Below are positions 7,582 through 17,223 of a DNA stretch of 64,000 bases, one piece after another (positions within the stretch are counted from its first letter, which is position 1; every line of letters starts with the position of its first letter). Below the pieces are notes generated by a model that was not told the origin of the DNA, made no database searches, and saw only the letters and a list, made by a program, of their open reading frames with translations. The position numbers and the translations under genes are program-made. The DNA comes from Fontibacillus phaseoli. Lineage in GTDB: Bacteria > Bacillota > Bacilli > Paenibacillales > Paenibacillaceae. The stretch covers positions 1-64,000 of the forward strand of contig NZ_QPJW01000006.1 in the NCBI RefSeq assembly GCF_003337355.1. Reading direction: 5' to 3'.

Positions 7582-8976
7582 TCATTTCTTCATATTGATG
7601 TTTACTTCCAATGGCTGCTTGATATCCTGTTCCGTGGCGGATGTGAGCGTGAATGTAAGCGGCTGTTCATATTCCCTCGGTTCTAAGTGGCAGGAGATCG
7701 TAACTTTTGATCCCATAGAGAAATAGTTGGTGTAAACTCCGTCCTTAAAAGAATATTTAGTACCGCTATTGTCAGAAAAATGGTCTTGTAATTTAATAGG
7801 AATCGCTAAATCGGAATCTTTCCGATCATATTGGAGCCGGATTTCCGTGGAATCTTTCCTTTGAATGACATCCTCTAGTTGAGCAACTGAATTTGATGTC
7901 TTTACCTCCTTTTTCCCCGTATCGATATTTATTTTACTTTCACTATAGGAGATCTCGGTAAATCTTGAAGCTCTTAAAGTAACCTTATTCCAGTCACTAT
8001 AATAAATACTATCGTAATGGAGTGCAGATAAGTTGGCCTTGTCGTTCAGTATGTTGTGTTCCGATTGCCTAACCATTAGAAAATATTGAAACTGGTTTTT
8101 TTTTGTCTCACCCAGATATAGCTTGGCGTCCTTGATCTGCCACAAGCCTTTGTTGGGGGATGAATAGTCGGGTTTGACTCGTATTATGGTACTTAAGGGA
8201 GTGAGAATCATTTCCGTGATCCTGATTTCGTTCCCTTGGATGGTGGCCGATTGGTTAATGGGAACAATCCGTTCCAAATCGGCATATTTGCTGCTGTCGA
8301 TTTGCACCGGTACTTCCAAGGTGGCCTTCTTGGCATCCGGATCCCTATCCTTGCTGAATTGTCCGGAAAAAGTAAATTGATCCGGCGTAGACCACCCTTC
8401 AACAAAACTGACCGTATAGTAGCTGTGACTAATATTTTTATCAGGAACCGCCTGACCCGATGAGGTAAAACGGGGCATGCTCATTTCTTTTCCGTCAGGT
8501 CCGAGTAATTTCGGGGTAAAGTCCATTTTCGATCTACTATCCGACAGGTTTTCGGTAGTAAAGAACACGATCATTTTTCGGCTGTCGGCCAATACCCCGT
8601 CTACGGTCATCCTGTAACCGTCTATTTCAGCCATCCGATTAACTGGTTGATACAAACCATGATCTGCGGCGGGCTGCATGTTCGAGGTCATCAAAGTCTG
8701 TACATAATCCGGAATGGTACTGCCTGGGCTACCTAAAACCGCTCCGGGCTTGGAAGGTGGCCCAAGCTGCCAAACCGCGAGAAGCAGCAGAAAGCTGGCA
8801 AGTGCACCTGCAACGATTCCCGAGCCGCGGAGAAAGGTAGCCCGTCGGCGTCTTTGTTTGCCGCGCTGAATTCCGTTGCGGATGGCGGCATCTAACTGCT
8901 CTTCGCTTACTTGTTCTTCGGATTGGCGCATTTCGTCAAAAAATTGAGTGTAGCGCATTTCCTTTTTCTCATCCAT
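7582..8976 (-). CDS. Membrane-anchored anti-sigma factor (DUF4179-type)
   Basis: A 464-aa protein with a ~50-residue charged cytoplasmic head rich in Glu and Arg, one transmembrane helix (GIVAGALASFLLLLAVWQLG) and a long extracytoplasmic part resembling DUF4179 anti-sigma proteins. Such proteins hold an ECF sigma factor inactive until an envelope signal arrives. The ATG at 8976 is chosen over a GTG at 8988 because GGGGAGGTG lies 9 nt upstream of the ATG and overlaps the GTG. It overlaps the sigma gene by 8 nt, the normal arrangement for a coupled sigma/anti-sigma pair. The inducing signal cannot be deduced. Confidence 0.85.
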   Translation of the reverse strand: MDEKKEMRYTQFFDEMRQSEEQVSEEQLDAAIRNGIQRGKQRRRRATFLRGSGIVAGALASFLLLLAVWQLGPPSKPGAVLGSPGSTIPDYVQTLMTSNMQPAADHGLYQPVNRMAEIDGYRMTVDGVLADSRKMIVFFTTENLSDSRSKMDFTPKLLGPDGKEMSMPRFTSSGQAVPDKNISHSYYTVSFVEGWSTPDQFTFSGQFSKDRDPDAKKATLEVPVQIDSSKYADLERIVPINQSATIQGNEIRITEMILTPLSTIIRVKPDYSSPNKGLWQIKDAKLYLGETKKNQFQYFLMVRQSEHNILNDKANLSALHYDSIYYSDWNKVTLRASRFTEISYSESKINIDTGKKEVKTSNSVAQLEDVIQRKDSTEIRLQYDRKDSDLAIPIKLQDHFSDNSGTKYSFKDGVYTNYFSMGSKVTISCHLEPREYEQPLTFTLTSATEQDIKQPLEVNINMKK

Positions 8977-9493
8977 AGTACAATTCACCTCCCCAGGTCA
9001 TTTTGCTTCTGAGCTGTTTAAGCCCTTGATGAAGCCAGGTTTTTATCGTCCCTTCAGGGCGATCCAGCACTTTTGCAATCTCGGTAAGCGTCATGTCCTG
9101 ATAGTATTTCAACGTAAGCACATGACGGTATTTGGGCTTTAACCTTTCCAAAGCGATTTCAAGGTCCAGCTTATACACGCTGATCATTTCGCCGTTCTCG
9201 GACGGCGAGAGCGAGGACAGCGGGAGAACCCGTTTCCGCCGCTTCTGCTCATCAATGCACCGGTTGATCAGGATTCGAATCAGCCAAGGAACGAATGCGT
9301 CGGGATCCTTCAGTTGCCGGCATTTTACCCATGCCTTGCATACCGTTTCCTGGACGGCATCCAGAGCATCTGATTCGTTTCGTAAGTAGCTGTAAGCGAT
9401 GCTGTAAAGCTTTCTTTTTTGCGCAGATATTAATTGGTAAAAGGCATGTTCGTCCCCTCCGCATGCAGCGGCGGCCCATTCTCTCTCGTCCAC
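8969..9493 (-). CDS. ECF RNA polymerase sigma factor (SigV/SigX-like)
   Basis: A 174-aa extracytoplasmic-function sigma factor. Region 2 is seen in AFYQLISAQKRKLYSIAYS through DALDAVQETVCKAW, and region 4 as ...LKYYQDMTLTEIAKVLDRP followed by EGTIKTWLHQGLKQLR. The open frame extends upstream to 9634, but the GTG at 9493 is the likely start: AAAGGAG sits 7 nt before it and the encoded product then has normal ECF length. It is followed by its anti-sigma gene. A promoter of the type it may itself recognise lies at 9604-9627 (autoregulation, inference). Confidence 0.9.
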   Translation of the reverse strand: MDEREWAAAACGGDEHAFYQLISAQKRKLYSIAYSYLRNESDALDAVQETVCKAWVKCRQLKDPDAFVPWLIRILINRCIDEQKRRKRVLPLSSLSPSENGEMISVYKLDLEIALERLKPKYRHVLTLKYYQDMTLTEIAKVLDRPEGTIKTWLHQGLKQLRSKMTWGGELYYG

Positions 9494-9603
9494 TAGCGGG
9501 CTCCTTTCTATATTGCAACAGTGATGCGGGATTACCGGCCGGTAAATTTTGTTCCCTACTATTAAGACGATGCGGGAATATGAACGGTTTTTTATTTTTT
9601 CAA

Positions 9604-9627
9604 GACGCATGATAGTGCTATAAAGTA
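9604..9627 (-). promoter_or_regulatory. Candidate ECF-type autoregulatory promoter
   Basis: Read on the minus strand: TACTTT, 14-nt spacer ending in ATG, then CGTC. The same AACTTT-like / ATGCGTC pattern precedes two stalk-domain genes at 23250-23272 and 47380-47403. The gene-free stretch 9494-9822 otherwise holds only leader sequence, plus a weak similar site (GTAAC ... CGTC at 9742-9764) before the acyltransferase. Confidence 0.5.
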
Positions 9628-9822
9628 AAATCAAAAATTGGGTTTCCTAAATTTCCAGATCTAGGTATGATATTAGAGGATGATAATTATAGCTTATCGG
9701 CGATGCAATATTTTCACAGCTTCATTTCAGCATGATATAGGGTAACTAAGTATTAACTTACGTCTTATACAGCACAGAGGTAGTTAGCATGCAGGAGCCT
9801 ATGAATACTGGGAGTTGATGAA

Positions 9823-11040
9823 GTGAGTTTGAAAGTCAAGGAAAGATTGCCTCAGTTGGATCTGTTTCGGGCACTTGCCATATTCAGCGTAATTCAAGTC
9901 CATGCTTCTTCTTACGCAGCCGGATGGCAAGCGGTGGATTCCTCATCGTTTTATTTCTACAATGGGATGAATATCTTTTTTAGAATCGGCACGAGTTCGT
10001 TTATATTTCTAAGCAGTTTTGTTCTATTTTATAATTACTACGACAAGCCGGTAAGTCGCGATTTAATCGGCAGGTTTTACAAAAAACGGCTCACGTATAT
10101 TATCTTGCCGTATATGCTTGTGTCTTTCTGCTACTTTTTAGTGACAATGTGGATCCAAAAAGATTTTCTCGACCACTCCGTGGCCCAACTATTGGGTTCC
10201 TTGGGGATCAAGCTGTTGACGGGTAGCGCCTATACTCATTTGTATTTCATTTTTATAAGTATTCAATTTTACATCCTTTTCCCGCTGCTGCTTTGGCTGG
10301 TTCAATCCCTGGGCAAAAGCAGGCTTTCGGCGGCCTGGATATTTCCTGCCGGGTTGGCTATCCAGTGGGCGTTCTTCTATTGGAATAAATACCAATTGGA
10401 GCTTTCCAACAAAGGGAGCTTCGCTCCCTCGTACATGTCTTTTTACATGCTGGGGGCCGTAGCGGCCATTTATTTCGACAAAATCAAGGGCTGGCTGACA
10501 ACGGACTGGAGAGACTCAAGCAAGGAACAAAAAGCGTGGACGATGTCGCTTTGGGCTGGTTGGCTGGCGATGGCTTTTCTCGACGTTCAGCTATACTTTT
10601 TATTCAGAACCAAGGCGTACCTCCCAAGCACCGATATCTTTGAACTCGTATGGAACATTCATCTGCTGCTCTCCGCCGCGGTGCTATTGAAGGGGGCTTT
10701 TCTGGTGTATCGTAAGGGCTCGGCCTTTTGGATAAAGGCCTTGACCCGTCTGGGTGAGCTTTCCTTTGGGATTTATTTGTTTCATCCGATCGTGCTGCTG
10801 GTTTACCGCAAGTTTCGTAACCGGTTGGCTGGAGAAGAGATTTCGCTAGCCTACTTCTTCTTTATTATCGGAGGGTCGGTCTGCGCACTGCTTCTGTCGT
10901 GGATTTTTGTCCAGTTCTGCTTCAGACGGCTTCCGTTTGCCTCATGGTTCCTTGGAAATATACCGAATTCGTTAAAAAAGAGGAAAAAGCAGCCGAGCCA
11001 GGATCCTGGATCCTCGCCAACCGTGAATGTGAATATGTAA
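9823..11040 (+). CDS. Membrane acyltransferase, acyltransferase-3 family
   Basis: A 405-aa integral membrane protein with about ten hydrophobic segments. The N-terminus has the acyltransferase-3 pattern LDLFRALAIFSVIQVHA with the conserved Arg and His proposed for catalysis; the C-terminal part shows GELSFGIYLFHP, also typical. Members O-acylate cell-surface polysaccharides or peptidoglycan. The start is GTG with GGGAG upstream. It diverges from the sigma/anti-sigma pair, so an envelope-stress link is possible but unproven. The acceptor is unknown. Confidence 0.85.
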   Translation: MSLKVKERLPQLDLFRALAIFSVIQVHASSYAAGWQAVDSSSFYFYNGMNIFFRIGTSSFIFLSSFVLFYNYYDKPVSRDLIGRFYKKRLTYIILPYMLVSFCYFLVTMWIQKDFLDHSVAQLLGSLGIKLLTGSAYTHLYFIFISIQFYILFPLLLWLVQSLGKSRLSAAWIFPAGLAIQWAFFYWNKYQLELSNKGSFAPSYMSFYMLGAVAAIYFDKIKGWLTTDWRDSSKEQKAWTMSLWAGWLAMAFLDVQLYFLFRTKAYLPSTDIFELVWNIHLLLSAAVLLKGAFLVYRKGSAFWIKALTRLGELSFGIYLFHPIVLLVYRKFRNRLAGEEISLAYFFFIIGGSVCALLLSWIFVQFCFRRLPFASWFLGNIPNSLKKRKKQPSQDPGSSPTVNVNM

Positions 11041-11046
11041 CTAAAG

Positions 11047-11082
11047 AAAGCCGGCTTGGAAAGCAAGCCGGTTTTCTTTTTT
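11047..11082 (+). terminator. Acyltransferase gene terminator
   Basis: Stem AAGCCGGCTTG / CAAGCCGGTTTT with loop GAAAG and a following T-rich tract. Confidence 0.85.
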
Positions 11083-11184
11083 GATTTGGGGCGCGGAAAT
11101 CCGGTCAATGACATTATGGATTTTTCTTACTATACTAGGATTACGGTGCGATTGGCACTGTAAGGACAAGCTAAGCTGCATGCG

Positions 11185-11214
11185 TTGACGATTTGTGAAC
11201 ATCTATGATAAGAT
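11185..11214 (+). promoter_or_regulatory. Candidate sigma-A promoter of the his operon
   Basis: TTGACG (11185-11190) and TAAGAT (11209-11214) are separated by 18 nt, about 110 nt before hisZ. No T-box or other riboswitch core is seen in the leader. Confidence 0.5.
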
Positions 11215-11322
11215 ATGCCATATTCTTTAATTTGGTAGCATGGTAGCACTTTAATATGGTAAAGAAAATGAAGTTTAGATGTGACCCTTTGTGGAAGACA
11301 TTATAGGGATGGGGTGAACGTT

Positions 11323-12525
11323 TTGTCGAAACCGAAAGGCTTTGAAAAACCGGCCGGCGTTCGCGATTATTTGCCGCATGCGGTAGAGAAGCTGCGAGCC
11401 ATTGAACGCAGCGTGCTGGATTGCATGGCCGGTTGGGGCTATCGTCAAATTATGACGCCGACGATGGAATATTACGATACGGTGGGCGTTGCCAGTTCGA
11501 CGTCCGATCAAAAGCTGTTCAAACTGCTCAATAACCGGGGAACCACGATGGTCCTCCGTTCGGATATGACGGCACCGATCGCCCGGGTCGTGGCTTCGAT
11601 GCTGAAAGAGGAGCCGCTTCCGCTGCGGCTGTCCTATCACGCCAACGTGTTTCGTTCCATAGAAGAGGAAGCGGGAAAAGAGGCCGAGTTTTTTCAAACC
11701 GGCGTTGAGCTGGTAGGGGACGACTCGCCGGAGGCGGATGCCGAAGTCGTGGCGCTTGCGGTAGCCTCGCTCAAGGCGGCGGGAGTCACGTCCTTCAAGA
11801 TCGCCCTCGGCCATGTCGGGTTTCTGAACGGACTATTGGAAGAAGCGGTGCCCGGCCGGGAGGATGTACGTGAAACGTTGAAAGATTGTCTCCTTCAACG
11901 GGATTTTGTCGGCTACCGCGAGACTTTGGCGGGCCTGTCTTTATCGGTGGAGCAGCGCGACGAGCTGGAGGGCATCCTCCGGCTGCGCGGGGGCAAAGAA
12001 ATTTGCCGCCAGGCGCTGGAGCTTAGCGCGAATCCGCTGGCACAGCACGCCGTCCGGCATCTCAGCGAGGTGTGGGATGCCCTGGAGGACTACGGCGTAG
12101 CCAAGCAAGTGATGATCGACCTGACGATGATCGGCGATTTCTCTTACTATACGGGCATGACGTTCGAAGGCTATGCAGCAGAGCTGGGCTTCCCGGTGTG
12201 CAACGGCGGGCGCTATGATAACCTGTTGCAGCAGTTTGGGCGTCCGGCTCCGGCGACGGGGTTTTCGCTCAAGACGAACCGGATTCTCGACGGTGTTGAC
12301 GGTATCCTAGTGGAGCCGGAACTACCGGTGCTGCTGCAGTACGATGCGGCGAATCGCAAGCTGGCCTTCGCCGAAGCGGAGCAGTTGCGCGGTGAAGGGC
12401 GTCGTGTCGTGATGCGCCATGTCGACGGACCGGCTGATGTGCTGGGCGAAACGATCGCCCGCGAAGTTCGTTCAGGCCCGCTGGGCCCGGCGTACGGCGA
12501 GATCCGGACTTATACGAGCTTCTAA
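11323..12525 (+). CDS. hisZ: ATP phosphoribosyltransferase regulatory subunit
   Basis: HisZ is a catalytically inactive histidyl-tRNA synthetase paralogue that pairs with short HisG for the first step of histidine synthesis. About 400 aa; class II synthetase-like motifs are visible (motif 2 region LRLSYHANVFRS, motif 3 region NGGRYDNLLQQFGRPAPATGF split around the Gly-rich turn). The likely start is TTG at 11323 after GGGGTG; a GTG at 11314 is the alternative. It is separated from hisG by 557 bp, unusual for a pair that must assemble, and that gap holds repeat array A. Confidence 0.92.
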   Translation: MSKPKGFEKPAGVRDYLPHAVEKLRAIERSVLDCMAGWGYRQIMTPTMEYYDTVGVASSTSDQKLFKLLNNRGTTMVLRSDMTAPIARVVASMLKEEPLPLRLSYHANVFRSIEEEAGKEAEFFQTGVELVGDDSPEADAEVVALAVASLKAAGVTSFKIALGHVGFLNGLLEEAVPGREDVRETLKDCLLQRDFVGYRETLAGLSLSVEQRDELEGILRLRGGKEICRQALELSANPLAQHAVRHLSEVWDALEDYGVAKQVMIDLTMIGDFSYYTGMTFEGYAAELGFPVCNGGRYDNLLQQFGRPAPATGFSLKTNRILDGVDGILVEPELPVLLQYDAANRKLAFAEAEQLRGEGRRVVMRHVDGPADVLGETIAREVRSGPLGPAYGEIRTYTSF

Positions 12526-13082
12526 GAGGGAGCCGATAGTTTGAGGATCGCCGTAACGAAAGCCGGAGCGGCGATGGAGTACGGGACTAAGATTGGGGCG
12601 TCTGAAGGGGCGGGGGAAGACGCCATGCCCACTGGGCTGCAGCGGTGGCACACTTAGTGGTGGTCGGTTACCGCCTTTCGCGATCAAGCCGTCTCCTTAG
12701 GCCCAATTAACTGGAAAACCTCCAGTTAATTCATGGATTTTCCAGAGTTTAACCGTTTGACGACCGAATTAACTGTAGGTTTTCTATCTAATTACGAAAA
12801 TTGACCTCATAGAAGATATTTAGCTGTAGGTTTTCCAGTTATTTGCGATGAAGGTAGCTACCTTTAGTGAAGTAATGAAGTAGTGGAGTAGTCGCAGCAG
12901 GAGTGCATGGGGCACGTAGAGTAATTAATGTTTATTAGGTTTATGTTGGCTAACGGAGTTAATGAGGCTAATGATACTACTGGTGCTAAAGGTGTTTTTA
13001 TGTAACTAGTAAAATTGATTGATGTAAGTGATGTAGCTCATGCATGTGATGCAAGGTGGTCGAAAGGAGGGCATGATCTATT
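12526..13082 (+). other. Gene-free hisZ-hisG gap
   Basis: This 557-bp stretch holds no credible gene. 12708-12841 is a three-unit copy of the palindromic array described separately. 12850-13060 is a low-complexity run built from variations on GTAGTG, GTAATG and GATGTA. AAAGGAGG at 13063-13070 is the hisG ribosome site. Whether hisG is transcribed from hisZ or has its own promoter cannot be told. Confidence 0.7.
12708..12841. repeat. Palindromic array A (three units)
   Basis: Units start at 12708 (forward, TAACTGGA-AAACC-TCCAGTTA, perfect 8-bp stem, extendable to 11 bp), 12770 (reverse, degenerate) and 12821 (reverse, TAGCTGTA-GGTTT-TCCAGTTA). Spacings of 62 and 51 bp equal those between units 2-3 and 3-4 of arrays B and C. 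Unit 1 would fall near 12657 and is absent. Confidence 0.8.
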
Positions 13083-13724
13083 TTGGGCGAGATTATAAAA
13101 GTTGCGATGCCTAAAGGGCGTATTTATAAAAAAGCGTCTGCCCTGTTTCGTGAAGCGGGGATACAGATCCCCACGGACGTAGATGAGTCTCGCAAGCTGG
13201 TTATTCCATTGCCGGAGATCGGCATGGAGTTCATTTTGGCAAAGCCGGTCGATGTGCCGACTTATGTGGAGTATGGCGTGGCCGACATCGGAATTGTCGG
13301 CAAGGATGTGTTGATGGAAGAGAATCGGGACGTGTACGAACTGCTGGACCTCGGCATCGCCCGCTGCCGCATGTCGGTGATCGCGCTGCCGGACTGGAAG
13401 CCGGGGATTCAACAGCGGGTGGCGACCAAGTATCCGAACGTCGCTTCGCAGTATTTTCGCGAGCATGGTCAGCAGGTGGAGGTTATCAAGCTGAACGGGT
13501 CCATCGAGCTGGCCCCGCTCATCGGCCTGGCCGACCGGATCGTCGATATGGTCGAGACCGGACAGACGCTGCGGGAGAACGGATTGGTCGAGCTTGAGAG
13601 CATATTCGAAATTACGAGCCGCCTGGTGGCAAACCGGGTAAGCTACCGGATGAAGAACGCCGAAATTCAGGCCGTTAGCGATGCGCTCGAGAAGGTTATA
13701 ACTGCTAAAAACGATGCACGATAG
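13083..13724 (+). CDS. hisG: ATP phosphoribosyltransferase, short form
   Basis: HisG condenses ATP with PRPP to give phosphoribosyl-ATP, the committed step of histidine synthesis. The 213-aa length marks the short form that lacks the C-terminal regulatory domain and needs HisZ. Motifs include [10 protein letters not shown] near the N-terminus, [12 protein letters not shown], and the PRPP-binding [15 protein letters not shown]. Start is TTG at 13083, 12 nt after AAAGGAGG; no better in-frame start exists. Followed by hisD after 64 nt. Confidence 0.94.
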   Translation: MGEIIKVAMPKGRIYKKASALFREAGIQIPTDVDESRKLVIPLPEIGMEFILAKPVDVPTYVEYGVADIGIVGKDVLMEENRDVYELLDLGIARCRMSVIALPDWKPGIQQRVATKYPNVASQYFREHGQQVEVIKLNGSIELAPLIGLADRIVDMVETGQTLRENGLVELESIFEITSRLVANRVSYRMKNAEIQAVSDALEKVITAKNDAR

Positions 13725-13788
13725 ATAGATAAGCCGATGTGGGTGAAATGAAATTCTAGCAATGACGGATGCCGGGGAGGGCTGCAGG

Positions 13789-15099
13789 ATGAAAATAGTA
13801 AAAGTCGAGGAGTTTGATCTGCGGCGGGAGGTCGAATACGGATCGGCGGAACAAAATGAGGCGGTCCGGACCATCGTTTCGGATGTGAAAAAAGAAGGGG
13901 ATGCCGCGCTGCTGCGTTATACGGAGAAGTTCGACGGCGTATGTTTGGAGCCGGCCGGACTTCGGGTTACGCAGGAAGAGCTGCAGGCGGCATACAGCCA
14001 AGTGGAGCCGTCGTTCGTCGAGGCCATTTCGGCGGCCGCGGCCAATATCCGCGCTTTTCATTTGCGGCAGAAGCGCAACTCCTGGATGGACTTGCAGCCC
14101 GACGGCAGTCTGCTCGGGCAAATCATCCGGCCGCTCAAGCGGGTAGGCGTGTATGTACCTGGCGGCAAAGCCGCGTACCCTTCCTCGGTGCTGATGAACG
14201 TTATTCCGGCACAAGTCGCCGGCGTGCCGGAGATCGTGATGGTCACGCCGCCGGCCACCGGCGGGAAAGCGGGCATCGACCCGTATATTCTCGTCGCGGC
14301 GGCCGAAGCCGGCGTGCACGAAATTTACCGGGTCGGGGGGGCTCAGGCCGTAGCCGCGCTGGCCTATGGCACGGACACGATTGAGCCGGTCGATAAGATC
14401 TGCGGACCGGGCAACATTTACGTAGCGCTGGCGAAGCGCGAGGTGTACGGCGTGGTCGACATCGACAGCATCGCCGGTCCGAGCGAGATCGCCGTGCTGG
14501 CGGACGACAGCGCCGATCCCGCCTATGTGGCGGCGGACCTGCTGTCCCAGGCCGAGCATGACGAAATGGCGTCGGCGATCCTCGTGACGCCGTCCGAGGC
14601 CTTTGCGAAGGCTTGTCAGGCGGAGGTAGAGCGCCAACTGGCGGAGCTGCCGCGGCGGGACATCGCGAGAGCCTCGATCCGGGATTACGGTGCCGTCATC
14701 CTGGTCGATTCCGTGGAAGCGGGGATCGGGGTGATCAACAAGCTGGCGCCGGAGCATTTTGAGCTGATCGTGGAGGAACCGATGGCTTATCTCGGGTTGA
14801 TCGAGAACGCCGGGGCGATCTTCCTCGGGCCGTACAGCTCGGAGCCGGTGGGCGATTATTTTGCCGGACCGAACCATATTATTCCGACCAACGGCACGGC
14901 GCGGTTTTCGTCGCCGGTCGATGTGGACGATTTTATTAAAAAATCGAGTCTGATTTATTACAGCAAGGAAGCGCTGCTGCAAAACGGCGCGACGATCGTG
15001 GAACTGGCGCGGCGGGAAGGCTTGGAAGGCCACGCACGAGCGATTGAGATCCGGCTGCTTAAAGAAGGAAAGGCGGGGACGAACAATGACAACCAATAA
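13789..15099 (+). CDS. hisD: Histidinol dehydrogenase
   Basis: HisD oxidises L-histidinol to histidine in two NAD-dependent steps with a bound zinc ion. 436 aa, the family norm. Visible: [22 protein letters not shown] broken as substrate-side loop, [14 protein letters not shown], the signature region from CGPGN through DSIAGPSEI, zinc-ligand region [10 protein letters not shown] and catalytic APEHFEL. The ATG at 13789 is 8 nt after GGGGAGG; an upstream ATG at 13762 has no such site. It overlaps hisB by 14 nt. Confidence 0.96.
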   Translation: MKIVKVEEFDLRREVEYGSAEQNEAVRTIVSDVKKEGDAALLRYTEKFDGVCLEPAGLRVTQEELQAAYSQVEPSFVEAISAAAANIRAFHLRQKRNSWMDLQPDGSLLGQIIRPLKRVGVYVPGGKAAYPSSVLMNVIPAQVAGVPEIVMVTPPATGGKAGIDPYILVAAAEAGVHEIYRVGGAQAVAALAYGTDTIEPVDKICGPGNIYVALAKREVYGVVDIDSIAGPSEIAVLADDSADPAYVAADLLSQAEHDEMASAILVTPSEAFAKACQAEVERQLAELPRRDIARASIRDYGAVILVDSVEAGIGVINKLAPEHFELIVEEPMAYLGLIENAGAIFLGPYSSEPVGDYFAGPNHIIPTNGTARFSSPVDVDDFIKKSSLIYYSKEALLQNGATIVELARREGLEGHARAIEIRLLKEGKAGTNNDNQ

Positions 15100-15697
15100 C
15101 TCGGAAGCAAGGGAACGCCGCGCGGAGATCAGCCGCAAAACGAATGAAACGGACATCAGGCTGCAATTTGCGGTCGATGGCACCGGTCAATCGGAGCTTC
15201 AAACGGATGTGCCGTTTTTGAACCATATGCTGGACTTGTTCACGAAGCATGGACATTTTGACCTTTCGGTACAAGCTCATGGGGATATCGATATCGATGA
15301 TCATCATACGGTCGAGGATATCGGCATCTGCCTGGGGCAGTGCCTTCGCGAAGCGCTTGGCGACAAGCGCGGCATCAAGCGCTACGCTAGCGTATTCATC
15401 CCGATGGATGAGGCGCTTGCGCAGGTGGTCATCGACGTCAGCAACCGGCCGCATTTTGAATATCGCGCCGAGTATCCGTCCGACCGTGTGGGTAGCTTCG
15501 ATGTCCAACTCGTTCACGAGTTTCTGTGGAAGCTGGCGCTGGAGGCGCGGATCACGCTGCATGTGATCGTGCACTACGGTCAGAACACGCATCATATGAT
15601 CGAAGCGGTGTTCAAGGCGCTCGGACGGGCCATCGATGAGGCGACGAGCCTGGATCCGCGCGTGACGGGCGTGCCGTCGACGAAGGGAGTGCTGTAG
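15086..15697 (+). CDS. hisB: Imidazoleglycerol-phosphate dehydratase
   Basis: HisB dehydrates imidazole glycerol phosphate to imidazole acetol phosphate using manganese. Monofunctional, 203 aa. Both signature metal-binding runs are present: the first [14 protein letters not shown] and the second in [20 protein letters not shown]. The start at 15086 lies inside the end of hisD, consistent with coupling; a longer in-frame start at 15044 lacks a ribosome site. Abuts hisH. Confidence 0.96.
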   Translation: MTTNNSEARERRAEISRKTNETDIRLQFAVDGTGQSELQTDVPFLNHMLDLFTKHGHFDLSVQAHGDIDIDDHHTVEDIGICLGQCLREALGDKRGIKRYASVFIPMDEALAQVVIDVSNRPHFEYRAEYPSDRVGSFDVQLVHEFLWKLALEARITLHVIVHYGQNTHHMIEAVFKALGRAIDEATSLDPRVTGVPSTKGVL

Positions 15698-16411
15698 GTG
15701 ACGATTGCAATTGTCGACTACGGCATGGGCAATTTGCACAGCGTCAGCAAGGCCGTCGAGCGGCTCGGTTACGAGGGGCTCGTCACCGGCGGCGCTGACG
15801 CCATCCTGGGCGCGGACGGCGTGCTGCTGCCCGGCGTTGGCGCTTTCGGCGACGCGATGGAGCATCTGCGCGCGTCGGGGCTGGACGCCGTGGTGCACCA
15901 GGCGGCCGCGAACGGTACGCCGTTGCTCGGCATTTGCCTCGGCATGCAGCTGCTCTTCAGCGAGAGCGAAGAGCATGGGCGGAACGAGGGCCTCGGCATT
16001 TTGCCGGGCAGGGCGGTGCGTTTTGGCGGCAGTGGTGCGGGTAGCGCTCTAGGCGCAGGCACAGACGCCGGTGAAGGCGGCATCAGCGCAGGCTCTGCCA
16101 CTGGCGCACTTGGTGCCCCGGGCGGCCTGAAGGTGCCGCACATGGGCTGGAACCGGCTGGCGTTCCTGCAGCCGGATAGCCCGCTCCTGGCGGGCCTGGA
16201 GGAAGGACATGTATACTTCGTCCATTCCTATCACGTACTGCCGGAGCGCCGGGAAGATCTGCTGGCCGTTACGGACTACGGCCACCCGGTCACGGCCATC
16301 GTGGGCCGCGGCAATGTGTACGGCATGCAGTTTCACCCGGAGAAGAGCGGCGAGCTCGGGATGGCGCTGCTGCGCAATTTCCTATCGCTGGCTGAGCGGG
16401 ATAATAACTAA
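15698..16411 (+). CDS. hisH: Imidazole glycerol phosphate synthase, glutaminase subunit
   Basis: HisH releases ammonia from glutamine for HisF. The class I amidotransferase triad is visible: Cys80 in LGICLGMQ, and His-Glu in MQFHPEKSG; the N-terminal VDYGMGNLHSV is typical. At 237 aa it is 25-35 residues longer than usual because of a Gly/Ala/Ser-rich insert at about residues 110-143, between RAVRFGG and KVPHMGWN. GTG start directly abuts the hisB stop. The insert is low-complexity and looks like a disordered surface loop. Confidence 0.94.
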   Translation: MTIAIVDYGMGNLHSVSKAVERLGYEGLVTGGADAILGADGVLLPGVGAFGDAMEHLRASGLDAVVHQAAANGTPLLGICLGMQLLFSESEEHGRNEGLGILPGRAVRFGGSGAGSALGAGTDAGEGGISAGSATGALGAPGGLKVPHMGWNRLAFLQPDSPLLAGLEEGHVYFVHSYHVLPERREDLLAVTDYGHPVTAIVGRGNVYGMQFHPEKSGELGMALLRNFLSLAERDNN

Positions 16412-16458
16412 TTTAACTTATAATATTATCTTCATAGAAAAGAACGGGAGGAAGAAAC

Positions 16459-17202
16459 ATGTCTTCATTCGTGATATACCCGGCGATCGATATCCGGGGC
16501 GGGAAATGCGTACGTCTCGTTCAAGGGGATTATGCTCGCGAGACGGTGTACAATGAGAACCCCGTGGAGGTTGCCCGCTCTTGGGAAGCGCAGGGCGGCA
16601 GCTTCATCCATCTGGTCGATTTGGATGGGGCCAAAGCCGGGCACCCGGTGAACGATGCGCTGATCGGCGAGATCGCCCGCAGCGTGCAGGTGCCGGTTCA
16701 GATCGGCGGCGGTCTGCGGACCTTGGCCGATGTCGAGCGGCTGCTCGGGCTCGGCGTCAGCCGGGTCATTATCGGCACCGCGGCAATTGAAGACCGCGCG
16801 TTTACCGAAGCCGTGCTTGGCACCTATGGCGACAGGGTCGCCATAGGCATTGATGCGCGGAACGGGTACGTAGCAACGCGCGGCTGGCTCGAAACCTCCG
16901 AGGTGCAAGCGGAAGTGCTCGCGAAGGAGCTGGCCTCCAAAGGGGCGGAGACGTTCATCTTCACCGACATTTCTCGCGACGGGATGATGCAGGGGCCGAA
17001 CGTGGAAGCCATTCGTTCGTTGGCGCAGGCTTCCGGACGGACGGTGATCGCTTCCGGCGGCGTAACGGTGCAGGACGACCTTTTGAAGCTGGCCGCTTAC
17101 GCCGATCAAGGCATCGGCGGGGCGATTGTCGGCAAAGCGCTTTACACCGGCAGCATCGACCTTGCCGTGGCGATCGAGGCCATTTCAACGGCAGTGAAGT
17201 AG
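16459..17202 (+). CDS. hisA: ProFAR isomerase
   Basis: HisA isomerises ProFAR to PRFAR by an Amadori rearrangement on a TIM barrel. 247 aa. Seen: FVIYPAIDIRGGKCVRLVQGD with the first catalytic Asp, the IGGGLRTLADVERLL phosphate loop, Asp in FTDISRDGM (second catalytic acid) and IASGGVT. GGGAGG precedes the ATG. It resembles hisF, its ancient duplicate, next door. Confidence 0.96.
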   Translation: MSSFVIYPAIDIRGGKCVRLVQGDYARETVYNENPVEVARSWEAQGGSFIHLVDLDGAKAGHPVNDALIGEIARSVQVPVQIGGGLRTLADVERLLGLGVSRVIIGTAAIEDRAFTEAVLGTYGDRVAIGIDARNGYVATRGWLETSEVQAEVLAKELASKGAETFIFTDISRDGMMQGPNVEAIRSLAQASGRTVIASGGVTVQDDLLKLAAYADQGIGGAIVGKALYTGSIDLAVAIEAISTAVK

Positions 17203-17223
17203 AGAAGGGGAGTTGAGAGGACG

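Noticed and set aside
11100..11322. T-box or histidine leader before hisZ
   Set aside because: No AGGGTGGNACCGCG-type antiterminator or histidine-rich leader peptide is present; only TGGTAGCA-like small repeats.
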